From: Rhodoferax sp. TS-BS-61-7
GTDB lineage: Bacteria > Pseudomonadota > Gammaproteobacteria > Burkholderiales > Burkholderiaceae_C
DNA length: 64,000 bases
NCBI RefSeq assembly: GCF_002943465.1
Contig: NZ_PTQY01000001.1
Span: forward strand, 1,171,733 to 1,235,732
Direction: 5' to 3'
In this document: one piece after another, positions 15,220 to 23,593 of the stretch
Layout of the letters: each line of letters begins with the position of its first letter
Numbering within the stretch: the first letter of the stretch is position 1
Program-made: the position numbers and the translations under genes
The notes under the pieces: model-generated
Told to the model about the DNA's origin: nothing
The model's database searches: none
Seen by the model: only the letters and a program-made list of their open reading frames with translations

Positions 15220-15675
15220 ATGCCGAACTTCATCACCGAAGACAAGATCGAGCAGGCGCTGTTGCAGCGTTTGCAGCATGTGTGTGGCTTTGATGTGCTG
15301 GAGTGCTACACGGTCGATCCCGCCGACCTGAACTATGGCTCCGGTCGCTTGGACAAGCGCGATGTGCTGCTGCCCCAGCGGCTGCGTGAGGCAGCCATAC
15401 GTCTGAATCCCGATGTGCCAGAGGCCACGGTGGATGCCGCATTGGCGCTACTGGCCGACCGGCGCCAAGCCATGAGCCTGGCGGCAGCCAACCGCGAGGT
15501 GGACAACTTGCTACGCAACGGCATACCGGTGCGCTTTGATGATGCGCAAGGCCGCCCGCAGCAGCAACAGCTGCGCCTGATCGATTTTGGGCCCGACGGG
15601 GCCAAGACCAACAAGTTTCTGGCGGTGACGCAGTTGTGGATCAAGTGCACCAGCCCCACCGCCTTGGCGGATTAG
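15220..15675 (+). pseudogene. hsdR: 5' remnant of type I restriction endonuclease hsdR
   Basis: A 151-codon frame matching the N-terminal domain of HsdR: EDKIEQALLQRLQ, SGRLDKRDVLLPQRLREAA, RLNPDVPE, RQAMSLAAANREVD, LLRNGIPVRF and LAVTQLWIK. Full HsdR proteins are about 950-1100 residues; here similarity ends right after QLWIK, and ten unrelated codons lead to a stop. The helicase and most of the nuclease region are therefore missing. With the hsdS tail upstream this marks a collapsed type I restriction-modification locus. Confidence 0.85.
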
Positions 15676-15697
15676 CCCCCGAAAATACCGCCGTTGC

Positions 15698-15703
15698 TAT
15701 ACT
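15698..15703 (+). promoter_or_regulatory. -10 box for the metX leader
   Basis: TATACT lies 10 bases before the SAM-II aptamer, so transcription would begin almost exactly at the aptamer 5' end. No convincing -35 hexamer at 17 bases was found. Confidence 0.45.
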
Positions 15704-15711
15704 CACCGCTC

Positions 15712-15765
15712 ACAGCGCCAATTTGCTCCAGCTTGCGGGCGCTTAATAAATACAGCTAAACACGG
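15712..15765 (+). promoter_or_regulatory. SAM-II (SAM-alpha) riboswitch aptamer
   Basis: P1 is AGCGCC (15714-15719) with GGCGCT (15738-15743), enclosing a pyrimidine-rich loop (AATTTGCTCC) and GCTTGC. It is followed by the near-invariant tail TAATAAATACAGCTAAA (15744-15760), which matches the SAM-II consensus (GAUAAAU.UAGCUAAA) that forms the pseudoknot. Its position before the methionine-biosynthesis gene metX fits. Recognition is from the consensus by eye. Confidence 0.85.
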
Positions 15766-15784
15766 ACCCGCCTTTTGGCATTGC

Positions 15785-15823
15785 AACCCGGCCCGCGTTT
15801 AGCGTTGCCGGGTTTTGTTTTTT
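15785..15823 (+). terminator. SAM-controlled attenuator terminator before metX
   Basis: AACCCGGC (15785-15792) pairs with GCCGGGTT (15807-15814), followed by TTTTGTTTTTT that runs straight into the metX ATG. The loop holds GTTTAGC (15797-15803), complementary to GCTAAAC (15755-15761) in the aptamer tail, extended by CGG 15763-15765 / CCG 15793-15795. That pairing would be the antiterminator. Confidence 0.8.
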
Positions 15824-17056
15824 ATGCTGATTGCCACGCCCCAGTCCATGACCTTCGACGCGCCTTTGCAGTTGCAAAGCGGTGCGTCCATCCATGGCTA
15901 CTCGCTGAGTTACGAGACCTACGGCACGCTCAATGCCGACAAGTCCAACGCCGTGCTGGTCTGTCATGCGCTCAACGCCTCGCACCACGTGGCGGGCGTC
16001 TACGCGGGCCAGGACAAGTCCGAGGGCTGGTGGGACAACATGATTGGCCCGGGCAAGTCGGTGGACACCAACAAGTTTTTTGTCATTGGCGTGAACAACC
16101 TGGGCTCCTGCTTCGGCTCCACCGGCCCCATGCACACCCACCCCGATACGGGCAAGGTCTATGGCGCCGATTTTCCGGTGGTCACGGTGGAAGACTGGGT
16201 CAATGCCCAGGCCCGCCTGCTCGATGCCTTGGGCATCCAGACCTTGGCCGCTGTGTTGGGTGGCAGCCTGGGTGGCATGCAGGCGCTGAGCTGGACGCTG
16301 CAGTACCCGGACCGCATGCGCCACGCCGTGGTGGTGGCCAGTGCGCCCAACCTCACGGCCGAGAACATTGCTTTCAACGAAGTGGCGCGCCGCGCCATCG
16401 TGACCGACCCGGACTTCCACGGCGGGAACTTCTACGAACACGGCGTCATCCCCAAGCGCGGCCTGCGCATCGCCCGCATGATTGGCCACATCACCTACCT
16501 CAGCGACGACGTGATGAACGAGAAGTTCGGTCGCGAACTCAAGGATACGGTGCTGGGCAGTGCCAGTGGCTACAAGTACAGCACCCAGGACGTGGAGTTC
16601 CAGATCGAGAGTTACCTGCGTTACCAGGGCGACAAGTTTGCCGAGTACTTTGATGCCAACACCTACCTGCTGATCACGCGCGCGCTGGATTACTTTGACC
16701 CGGCCAAGCCCTTTGGCGGTGACTTGAGCCAGGCCCTGGCACGCGCCACCTGCAAGTTCCTGCTTGTGAGTTTCACCACCGACTGGCGTTTCAGCCCCAA
16801 GCGCAGCCGCGAGGTGGTCAAGGCCCTGCTCGACAACCAGCGCGACGTGAGTTACGCCGAGATCGACGCGCCTCACGGACATGATGCTTTTTTGCTCGAT
16901 GACGCCCGTTACATGGGCGTGATGCGCTCCTACTTTGATAGCATTGCACAGGAAGCAGAGGTATTTCCGCCGCCGGGCCGCCCCAAGGCGGAAAGCGCCC
17001 CCTTGGGGGGCAGCGCAGTACGCGCAGCGACAAGCGTGGGGGCACTCTCAGCATGA
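15824..17056 (+). CDS. metX: Homoserine O-acyltransferase MetX
   Basis: A 410-residue alpha/beta-hydrolase that acylates homoserine, the committed step to methionine; beta-proteobacterial members with [11 protein letters not shown] (about residues 92-102) are usually succinyl-CoA dependent. Catalytic triad: Ser in GGSLGGMQ (about 145), Asp in TTDWRFSP (about 317) and His in PHGHDAF (about 350). ATG at 15824 gives the usual MLIATPQSM start; the T-run of the attenuator abuts it and no normal Shine-Dalgarno sequence is present. Oddity: after the natural end ([10 protein letters not shown]) about 30 extra residues are encoded by repeat family B. It overlaps metW by four bases. Confidence 0.94.
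   Translation: MLIATPQSMTFDAPLQLQSGASIHGYSLSYETYGTLNADKSNAVLVCHALNASHHVAGVYAGQDKSEGWWDNMIGPGKSVDTNKFFVIGVNNLGSCFGSTGPMHTHPDTGKVYGADFPVVTVEDWVNAQARLLDALGIQTLAAVLGGSLGGMQALSWTLQYPDRMRHAVVVASAPNLTAENIAFNEVARRAIVTDPDFHGGNFYEHGVIPKRGLRIARMIGHITYLSDDVMNEKFGRELKDTVLGSASGYKYSTQDVEFQIESYLRYQGDKFAEYFDANTYLLITRALDYFDPAKPFGGDLSQALARATCKFLLVSFTTDWRFSPKRSREVVKALLDNQRDVSYAEIDAPHGHDAFLLDDARYMGVMRSYFDSIAQEAEVFPPPGRPKAESAPLGGSAVRAATSVGALSA
16969..17043 (-). repeat. Dispersed repeat family B, copy 1 (metX C-terminus)
   Basis: On the minus strand it reads GCCCCCACGCTTGTCGCTGC, then CGCTGCCCCCCAAGGGGGC and CCTTGGGGCGGCCCGGC, the family B layout. It is translated in metX as a Gly/Ala/Ser-rich tail and ends 9 bases before the metW start, where its GGGGG can serve as a Shine-Dalgarno-like tract. 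Confidence 0.85.
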
Positions 17057-17634
17057 CCGACCTGAACACCCTGCACGCGATTGCCAGTCTGGTGCCTGAA
17101 GGCTCTCGCGTGCTCGACCTGGGCTGTGGCGACGGCGCCCTGCTGGACCACCTGCAACGCGAACGCGGTTGCACGGGTTATGGCGTGGAGCTGGACGATG
17201 CCAATGTGCTGGCCTGCGTGCAGCGCGGCGTGAATGTGCTGCAGCTCAACCTGGACCAGGGCCTCACGGTCTTTGGCGATGCCAGCTTTGACGTGGTGCT
17301 GCAGATTGACACGCTGCAGCATTTGCGCAATGCCGAGACCATGCTCAAGGAAACGGCGCGTGTGGGCCGCGTGGGTATTGTGGCCTTCCCCAACTTTGCG
17401 CATTGGCCCAACCGCCTGAGCATTTTGAAGGGTCGCATGCCGGTGACCAAACGCCTGCCCTACCAGTGGTACGACACGCCCAACATCCGCGTCGGCACGC
17501 ATGCCGATCTGGCCCTGCTGGCGCAGCGCAATGGCCTGCGGGTGCTCGACAGCTTTGGTCTGCAAGACGGACGCACCGTGCGCTTTGCGCCGAATCTGCG
17601 CGCCGGTACCTCGGTCTACAAGCTGGCCCGCTGA
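17053..17634 (+). CDS. metW: Methionine biosynthesis protein MetW
   Basis: A 193-residue class I methyltransferase-fold protein. The SAM motif is [15 protein letters not shown] (about residues 20-34), followed by GVELD and [20 protein letters not shown] and [10 protein letters not shown] are MetW-specific. MetW is always adjacent to metX in this group and is needed for full MetX activity in relatives; its own methyl-acceptor is unknown. ATGA overlap with metX indicates coupling, so SAM-II control extends to it. Confidence 0.93.
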   Translation: MTDLNTLHAIASLVPEGSRVLDLGCGDGALLDHLQRERGCTGYGVELDDANVLACVQRGVNVLQLNLDQGLTVFGDASFDVVLQIDTLQHLRNAETMLKETARVGRVGIVAFPNFAHWPNRLSILKGRMPVTKRLPYQWYDTPNIRVGTHADLALLAQRNGLRVLDSFGLQDGRTVRFAPNLRAGTSVYKLAR

Positions 17635-17660
17635 ATGCTGCGCTGAACCCACGACCTGCC

Positions 17661-18488
17661 ATGCCCCGCTTTGCCGCCAACCTGAGTTTTCTGTACAACG
17701 AGCTGCCGTTCCTGGAGCGCTTTGCCGCGGCGGCTGAAGATGGCTTTGCGGGTGTGGAGTTTCTGTTTCCCTACGCGTGGACCGCGGGCGAGATTGACCA
17801 GGTCCTGCGGCAGGCCGGTCTGCAGCAAGTGCTGCTCAATGCGCCGCCGGGAGGCGCCGACCTGACCAGCATGGCCAGCGCCTGGGACCGCGGTGAACGC
17901 GGCACGGCCTGCCTGCCGGGGCGCGAGGCGGAGTTTCGCGCGGGGATTACCGAGGCCTTGCGTTATGCCCAGATCCTGCAATGCCCGCGCATCCATGTGA
18001 TGGCCGGGCTGGTGCCGCAGGGGGCGGATGTCGCGGCCCTGCACGCCTGCTATGTGCACAACCTGCGCTGGGCCGCAGAGCAGGCGGCAGCGCAGGGCTG
18101 CACCCTGCTCATCGAACCTATCAACCCACGCGACATGCCGGGTTACTTTTTGCGCCAGCAGGCCCAGGCGCATGCCGTGGTGGCGGAGGTTGGGGCGGCC
18201 AACCTGCAGGTGCAGATGGACCTGTACCACTGCCAGGTGACGGAGGGCGATGTGGCCAGCAAGCTGCGCCAGTACCTGCCCACGGGCGCCGTGGGCCATA
18301 TTCAGATTGCCAGTGTGCCCGAGCGGCAGGAGCCGGATGCGGGTGAGCTGAACTACGGCTACCTGTTGGCGCTGGTCGACAGCCTGGGCTACGCCGGCTG
18401 GGTGGGCTGTGAATACCGGCCCCGCGGCGGGGCGACGCTGGGCGCCACCCGTGCCGGTTTGCGCTGGCGCAAAACGGTCTCGCCCTGA
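17661..18488 (+). CDS. Hydroxypyruvate isomerase family TIM-barrel protein
   Basis: A 275-residue sugar isomerase-like protein (AP endonuclease 2 family) related to Hyi and OtnI. Conserved features: [21 protein letters not shown] at the start, GVEFLFPY (about 35), [16 protein letters not shown] (about 150-165, metal Glu), LQMDLYHCQ (about 193, metal Asp/His), GHIQIA (about 215) and GCEYRPRG (about 253, last metal Glu). It would isomerise hydroxypyruvate/tartronate semialdehyde or a related 2-oxo-tetronate; the exact substrate cannot be read from sequence. It begins 26 bases after metW and may share its transcript. Confidence 0.88.
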   Translation: MPRFAANLSFLYNELPFLERFAAAAEDGFAGVEFLFPYAWTAGEIDQVLRQAGLQQVLLNAPPGGADLTSMASAWDRGERGTACLPGREAEFRAGITEALRYAQILQCPRIHVMAGLVPQGADVAALHACYVHNLRWAAEQAAAQGCTLLIEPINPRDMPGYFLRQQAQAHAVVAEVGAANLQVQMDLYHCQVTEGDVASKLRQYLPTGAVGHIQIASVPERQEPDAGELNYGYLLALVDSLGYAGWVGCEYRPRGGATLGATRAGLRWRKTVSP

Positions 18489-18564
18489 GGGTTTGTGAGA
18501 GCCGGAATGGGCCGCGCCCATGGCATGATGGTGCTTTACCAATTTTGCCCATCAGGAGTTCGAC

Positions 18565-20025
18565 ATGAACGCCCGCGTACCGTCCGCCGCCTTGAATGCG
18601 CCACAAGCGCTGGAGCAAGTCAGCCAAGCCTGGGACCGTGACATTGTTCACCGCTTGGAGGACTACATCCGCATCCCCGCCAAGTCCCCCATGTTCGATG
18701 CCGACTGGGCCAGCGGCGGGTATCTGGAAACGGTGGTGCGCAACACCGCACAATGGATCGAGGCGCAGAAGGTGCCCGGCCTCACCCTCGAAGTGGTGCG
18801 TCTGGAAGGCCGCACCCCGGTGCTGTTTTTTGAAGTGGCGGCCAGCGGAAGCACTTCCAACCAGACCGTGCTGATGTACGGCCACCTGGACAAACAACCC
18901 GAGTTTTCCGGCTGGCGCAACGACCTGGGCCCCTGGACCCCCAAATACGAAGACGGCAAGTTGTATGGCCGCGGTGGTGCCGACGATGGGTATGCCGCCT
19001 ATGCCGCCATTGCTGCGCTACAAGCCCTCAAGAGCCAGAACGTGGCGCACCCGCGGGTGGTCGGTTTGATTGAAACTTGCGAGGAAAGCGGCTCGTACGA
19101 CCTGCTGCCCTACATTGACATCCTCAAGCCCCGCCTGGGCGACGTGGGCTTGGTGGTGTGCCTGGATTCTGGTGCCGGTAACTACGACCAGCTCTGGCTC
19201 ACGAACAGCCTGCGTGGCATGGCCAGTGGTGTGCTCAAGGTGGAGATCCTCACCGAAGGGATCCACTCGGGCGACGCCAGTGGCCTGGTGCCGTCGAGCT
19301 TTCGCATCATGCGCCAGGTACTGGACCGGCTGGAAGACAGCAAAACCGGCCGCCTGTTGCCACAGAGTTTCCACTGCGAGGTGCCGGGCGAGCGCTTGCA
19401 GCAGGCGCAGGCCACGGCCGCCATTCTGGGCGACGAGCTGTTCAAGCGCTTCCCTTGGGCGCACTACGACTGCGGCGGTGCCACCACTTTCGCCCTGCCT
19501 ACCACCACCGACCCGTTGGAAGCCTTGCTCAAGCGCACCTGGCAACCCACGCTTAGCGTGACCGGGGCCGACGGTTTCCCGGAACTCAAGAATGCCGGCA
19601 ATGTGCTGCGCCCCTACACCGCCTTTAAATTGAGCCTGCGCCTGCCCCCGCTGGTGGAGGCCGCAACGGCCGTGCAGGAGCTCAAGGCCCTACTCGAAGA
19701 CAACGCGCCTTACCAGGCCAAAGTCACCTTTGAAGGCATGTCCAGCGCCACCGGCTGGAACGCCCCCGACACCGCACCCTGGTTCGAGGCCGCGCTCAAC
19801 GAGGCTTCGCAAGCGCACTTTGGCGCGCCCTGTGGCCACATCGGCCAGGGCGGCACCATTCCGCTCATGAATATGCTGTCCAAAGGCTTTCCCAAAGCGC
19901 AGATGATGGTCTGTGGCGTGCTGGGCCCCAAGAGCAATGCCCACGGGCCCAACGAGTTTTTGCACGTTCCCTATGCCAAGAAGCTCACCGCGGCCGTGGC
20001 CCAGGTGATTTCCCGTTTCCCCTGA
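18565..20025 (+). CDS. M20 family metallopeptidase
   Basis: A 486-residue zinc aminoacyl-dipeptidase-like enzyme. Metal/catalytic sites: LMYGHLDKQPE (about 108-118), GRGGADDGYA (about 136-145, bridging Asp), ETCEESGSYD (about 171-180, general base plus metal Glu), LDSGAGN (about 200) and SNAHGPNEFL (about 460, last His). The lid/dimerisation domain covers about residues 215-380, including IHSGDASG. CAGGAG precedes the ATG. No signal peptide, so cytoplasmic. Substrate (dipeptides or N-acyl amino acids) is not determined by sequence. It is followed after 15 bases by a lipase-like gene. Confidence 0.9.
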   Translation: MNARVPSAALNAPQALEQVSQAWDRDIVHRLEDYIRIPAKSPMFDADWASGGYLETVVRNTAQWIEAQKVPGLTLEVVRLEGRTPVLFFEVAASGSTSNQTVLMYGHLDKQPEFSGWRNDLGPWTPKYEDGKLYGRGGADDGYAAYAAIAALQALKSQNVAHPRVVGLIETCEESGSYDLLPYIDILKPRLGDVGLVVCLDSGAGNYDQLWLTNSLRGMASGVLKVEILTEGIHSGDASGLVPSSFRIMRQVLDRLEDSKTGRLLPQSFHCEVPGERLQQAQATAAILGDELFKRFPWAHYDCGGATTFALPTTTDPLEALLKRTWQPTLSVTGADGFPELKNAGNVLRPYTAFKLSLRLPPLVEAATAVQELKALLEDNAPYQAKVTFEGMSSATGWNAPDTAPWFEAALNEASQAHFGAPCGHIGQGGTIPLMNMLSKGFPKAQMMVCGVLGPKSNAHGPNEFLHVPYAKKLTAAVAQVISRFP

Positions 20026-20040
20026 ACCACGGACCCCTGT

Positions 20041-20883
20041 ATGTGCGCTGACACCACCCTCACTACCTTCGTGGCCAGCGATGGCGATAACGTGGTCATC
20101 CAGGACTGGCCGCTGGAGTCTGGCGTGCGCCTGCGCGGCGTGGTCATTCTTGTGCACGGCCTGGGCGAGCATGCTGGCCGTTACGACCACGTGGCGCACC
20201 AGCTCAATGCCTGGGGTTTTGCCGTGCGCGGTTACGACCAGTGCGGCCATGGTGAGTCGGGTGGCGCACCCGGCAGCCTGCCCAATGACACCCGCCTGCT
20301 GGACGACCTGGCCGATATTGTGGACAGCACCCGCGCCCGCATGGACAAAGGTACGCCGTTGATTGTGTTGGGCCACAGCATGGGCGGCCTAGTAGCGGGG
20401 CGTTTTGTGTCGCTGGGCATGCGCCCGGTGGATGCGCTGGTGATGTCCTCGCCCGCGCTGAACCCGGGGCTTAGCGCGTTCCAAAAGCTGCTGGTGGCAG
20501 TGTTACCCAAGTTGTTCCCCAACCTGCGCGTGGGCAATGGCCTGAACGCCAGCTATATCTCGCACGACCCGGCTGTGGTGGCCGCTTACCAGTCCGACAA
20601 GCTGGTGCACGACCGCATCTCCGCACGCCTGGCCCGGTTTATTGCCACGGCCGGCCCGGCCACCGTGGCCCTGGCACCCCAATGGAAGGTGCCCACGCTG
20701 CTGATGTATGCGGGGGACGACCGCCTGGTCCAGCCACAAGGCAGCCGCGACTTTGCCGCCGCGGCACCCCAGGCGCTGGTGACCACGCACTGTTTTGAAG
20801 GCCTGTACCACGAGATCTTCAACGAGCTGGACGCGGCGCCTGTATTTGCAGCCTTGCGCCAATGGCTGGACCAGCGGTTTTGA
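20041..20883 (+). CDS. Monoacylglycerol lipase-like alpha/beta hydrolase
   Basis: A 280-residue alpha/beta hydrolase of the lysophospholipase/monoacylglycerol lipase group. The oxyanion segment is VILVHGLGEHAGRY (about 36-49), DQCGHGES matches the family (D-x-x-G-H-G-x-S), the nucleophile is GHSMGG (about 117), with Asp in YAGDDRLVQP (about 228) and His in GLYHEIFNE (about 258). No signal peptide. It lies 15 bases after the M20 peptidase gene, probably an operon. Lipid substrate is inferred. Confidence 0.9.
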   Translation: MCADTTLTTFVASDGDNVVIQDWPLESGVRLRGVVILVHGLGEHAGRYDHVAHQLNAWGFAVRGYDQCGHGESGGAPGSLPNDTRLLDDLADIVDSTRARMDKGTPLIVLGHSMGGLVAGRFVSLGMRPVDALVMSSPALNPGLSAFQKLLVAVLPKLFPNLRVGNGLNASYISHDPAVVAAYQSDKLVHDRISARLARFIATAGPATVALAPQWKVPTLLMYAGDDRLVQPQGSRDFAAAAPQALVTTHCFEGLYHEIFNELDAAPVFAALRQWLDQRF

Positions 20884-20924
20884 GCCTGGCACTGCCTGTG
20901 CTTATCTGAGTGCCACACGCCCCT

Positions 20925-22997
20925 ATGAACCGTTTCCCCCTGAGCTTCTCCAGTCTGCGTGCCCGTTGGCGTGCCGGTTTGCCTTTGCGTTACACCATGA
21001 TGGTGGTGGTGGTGGTGGGTGTGACCCTGCCGGCCCTGCTGCTGCTGACGCTGGAGCAGGAGTTGGCGGAGAAATCCCAGAAGGCCTTGCTGGCCCAGAG
21101 CGAAACCGCGCTCATGAAGATCGGCAGCGTGTCGATTGCCGAACCCATGTGGGTGGTGGACCGGGTGGCGCTGGACGCTGCGGCCGTGCGCCTGCTGGAG
21201 AGCCCGCAGGTGGTGGCCGTGCGCATCGAGGACGGCCTCGCCAACACCCCCGAGCTGGAGCGGGTGCGGCCCGATTACGGCAAAACCCTGGCCACCGAAA
21301 CCGCCGCCGGCAGCCTCACACGGCGCACCCAGACCGTGGTGCGTTCGGGCGAGGTGCTGGGCACGTTGGTGGTGTGGTTTGACGCCACCTACGGCCAGGG
21401 CCTGTTGCAGGCGCGGCGCAGCCAGATGCTGTCGCTGGTGGCGCTGCAAGTGCTGGCGATTTTGGCGGTGTTGATGCCGGTGCTGGTCTCGCGCGTGCTG
21501 CGCCCGATTGAGCGGCTCAAGGAGCAGGCCTCGGCCCTGCTGGACCATGGACAGGACAGTACTGTGGACCGGGCCCGTTTTGTCTGGCGCCGCCAGGACG
21601 AACTGGGCCTGCTGGGCCGCCACTTGGGCCGCGTGCAGGAAGAGCTGCGCACCCTGTTTGGCCAGCTGGGCACCAAAAACGCCCAGCTGCAGCAGATGGC
21701 TTTTTACGACCAGCTCACTGGACTGCCCAACCGCGCCCTGTTCATCGACTTGGTGCAACGCGAGATGCTGCAGGCCCACCGCAGCCAGCAGCAGTTCGGC
21801 ATCTTTTTTATCGACCTGGACCGCTTCAAGGCGGTTAACGACTCCATGGGCCATGCCGCTGGCGACGAGTTGTTGATCGAGGTGGCGCGCCGCCTGCGCG
21901 ACACGCTGCGCGAGGTGGACGTGGTGTGCCGCCAGAGCGGTGACGAGTTTTTGGTGATGGTGAGCGACATCGACCACTGGGAGTCGCTGGGCGAAATGGC
22001 CGAGCGCATTTTGCGCGTGGTGGAAGAGCCGGTGCAACTGGCCAACACTACGGTGCGGGTGTCCGCCAGCATCGGCATTGCGCTGTTCCCCGAAGATGCG
22101 CAGGACTTTGAAACCCTGGTCAAACACGCCGACATTGCGGTCTACCAGGCCAAGACCCTGGGCCGCGCGCGCTACAGCTTCTTCCACTCCGAACTCAACT
22201 TCCGCCTGCAGGCCAGCCTGGAGCTGGAGCAACAACTGGCCCATGCCATCGCGCATGGCGAGCTGGTCCTGCACTACCAGCCGCAGGTGGACGCGATGAC
22301 CGGCCGCTTGGTGGCTGTGGAAGCGTTGGTGCGCTGGCAACACCCGACGCGGGGCCTGCTGCTGCCCGGGCAATTCATTGGCCTGGCCGAAGAGTCCGGC
22401 AAGATTGCCGAGATGGGGGTGTGGACCCTGCGCGAGGCCTGCCGCCAACTGGCGGACTGGAAGGCGCGCGGCATCCACGTCGGCAATATGGCGGTCAACG
22501 TCTCGGCCCTGGAGTTCCGGGACCACCGCCTGCTCGACAGCCTGCAGGCCGCACTGGCCGCCAGCGGTATTGCGCCCAATGAGCTGGAGATCGAGATCAC
22601 CGAAAGTGTGCTGATGGCCGAGACCGAAACCAGCCAGCGCATCATCGAGCGCCTGCGTCAGCTCGGTGTCGGGATTGCCATCGATGATTTCGGTACCGGT
22701 TATTCCTCGCTCGCCTACCTCAAGCGCCTGCGGCCCAACCAACTCAAGATCGACCGCTCGTTTGTCAACGATGCGGACGTGGACAGCGACTCACGCGCCA
22801 TCGTGCGCGGTGTCGTGGGGCTGGCCAATGCGCTGGGCCTCAATGTGGTAGCCGAAGGCGTAGAGACGGTCGAACAACAAGCATTTTTACGGGAGAGTGG
22901 CTGCCACACCCTGCAGGGGTATTACATCGCGCGACCGCTGGCGGTGGACGCCCTGGAGGTGTGGATGGCAGCCCGCCATAACAAGGAGACTGCATGA
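20925..22997 (+). CDS. Membrane GGDEF-EAL c-di-GMP protein
   Basis: A 690-residue inner-membrane protein: TM about 22-42 (a run of GTG codons gives VVVVVGV), periplasmic region to about 165, TM about 168-190, HAMP-like linker, GGDEF domain about 260-420, EAL domain about 435-685. The cyclase site is QSGDEFLV (SGDEF, a tolerated variant) and the EAL site has VEALVRW, NVSALEF, EITESV, DDFGTGYSSL and KIDRSFV, so it may be bifunctional or mainly a phosphodiesterase. Start is uncertain: ATG 20925 or GTG 20910, neither with a good Shine-Dalgarno sequence. It overlaps the next gene by four bases. Confidence 0.91.
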   Translation: MNRFPLSFSSLRARWRAGLPLRYTMMVVVVVGVTLPALLLLTLEQELAEKSQKALLAQSETALMKIGSVSIAEPMWVVDRVALDAAAVRLLESPQVVAVRIEDGLANTPELERVRPDYGKTLATETAAGSLTRRTQTVVRSGEVLGTLVVWFDATYGQGLLQARRSQMLSLVALQVLAILAVLMPVLVSRVLRPIERLKEQASALLDHGQDSTVDRARFVWRRQDELGLLGRHLGRVQEELRTLFGQLGTKNAQLQQMAFYDQLTGLPNRALFIDLVQREMLQAHRSQQQFGIFFIDLDRFKAVNDSMGHAAGDELLIEVARRLRDTLREVDVVCRQSGDEFLVMVSDIDHWESLGEMAERILRVVEEPVQLANTTVRVSASIGIALFPEDAQDFETLVKHADIAVYQAKTLGRARYSFFHSELNFRLQASLELEQQLAHAIAHGELVLHYQPQVDAMTGRLVAVEALVRWQHPTRGLLLPGQFIGLAEESGKIAEMGVWTLREACRQLADWKARGIHVGNMAVNVSALEFRDHRLLDSLQAALAASGIAPNELEIEITESVLMAETETSQRIIERLRQLGVGIAIDDFGTGYSSLAYLKRLRPNQLKIDRSFVNDADVDSDSRAIVRGVVGLANALGLNVVAEGVETVEQQAFLRESGCHTLQGYYIARPLAVDALEVWMAARHNKETA

Positions 22998-23590
22998 TGA
23001 AACCCCTTCCCAGCCAATTACGGCACACCCTGCTGATTGGCGCCCTGTTCTGCGCTTGCACGGCATTGCAAGTGCAGGCCGCCACCACGGTCACCAGCAC
23101 CTTTGCCCCCACCCAGGTGGTGCAGGGCACCTCACTGTCGCTCAACGGCATGGGCACGCGTTACAAGGCCATTTTTAAGGTCTATGACATGGCGATCTAC
23201 ACCCCTAGCAAGGTGGCCACGCCCGAGGCGCTGCTGGCTTTGCCAGGCCCCAAACGCCTGAATTTTGTGGCGCTGCGCGATGTGCCTGGCACCGATCTGG
23301 GCTTGGCCTTTATCAAGGGCCTGAACAGCAATTCATCGCCGGAGCTGGTGCAAAAACACACGGCGTCCAGCACCCGCCTGATCGAGATTTTTTCCGGCAA
23401 ACCCAAGTTGGTGAGCGGCGACACCTTTGCCATGGAATACGTGCCGGGCAAGGGCACCACGTTTTACATCCAGGGCCAGCCCCAAGGCGCTCCCGTGGGA
23501 GACACCGAGTTTTTCAACATGGTGCTCAAGATCTGGGTCGGCCCGGCGCCCGCCGATTTCAAACTCAAAGATGCTTTGTTAGGCCAGTAA
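22994..23590 (+). CDS. Chalcone isomerase-like periplasmic protein
   Basis: A 198-residue exported protein. Signal peptide about residues 1-29 (ends VQAATT); the rest matches the chalcone isomerase-like fold found in proteobacteria: GMGTRYKAIFKVYDMAIYTP (about 52-71), LNFVALRDVPGTDLG and FYIQGQPQG. Bacterial members are not flavonoid enzymes; some bind fatty acids, and the role here is unknown. It overlaps the GGDEF-EAL gene (ATGATGA), so it is made from the same message. Confidence 0.85.
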   Translation: MMKPLPSQLRHTLLIGALFCACTALQVQAATTVTSTFAPTQVVQGTSLSLNGMGTRYKAIFKVYDMAIYTPSKVATPEALLALPGPKRLNFVALRDVPGTDLGLAFIKGLNSNSSPELVQKHTASSTRLIEIFSGKPKLVSGDTFAMEYVPGKGTTFYIQGQPQGAPVGDTEFFNMVLKIWVGPAPADFKLKDALLGQ

Positions 23591-23593
23591 GCC

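Noticed and set aside
20995..21024. GTG triplet run as a phase-variable tract.
   Set aside because: It is a trinucleotide repeat in frame within a transmembrane helix (poly-Val); changes would not shift the frame.
20586..22742. A 718-codon minus-strand frame.
   Set aside because: Shadow of the lipase and GGDEF-EAL genes; no domain, no ribosome-binding site.
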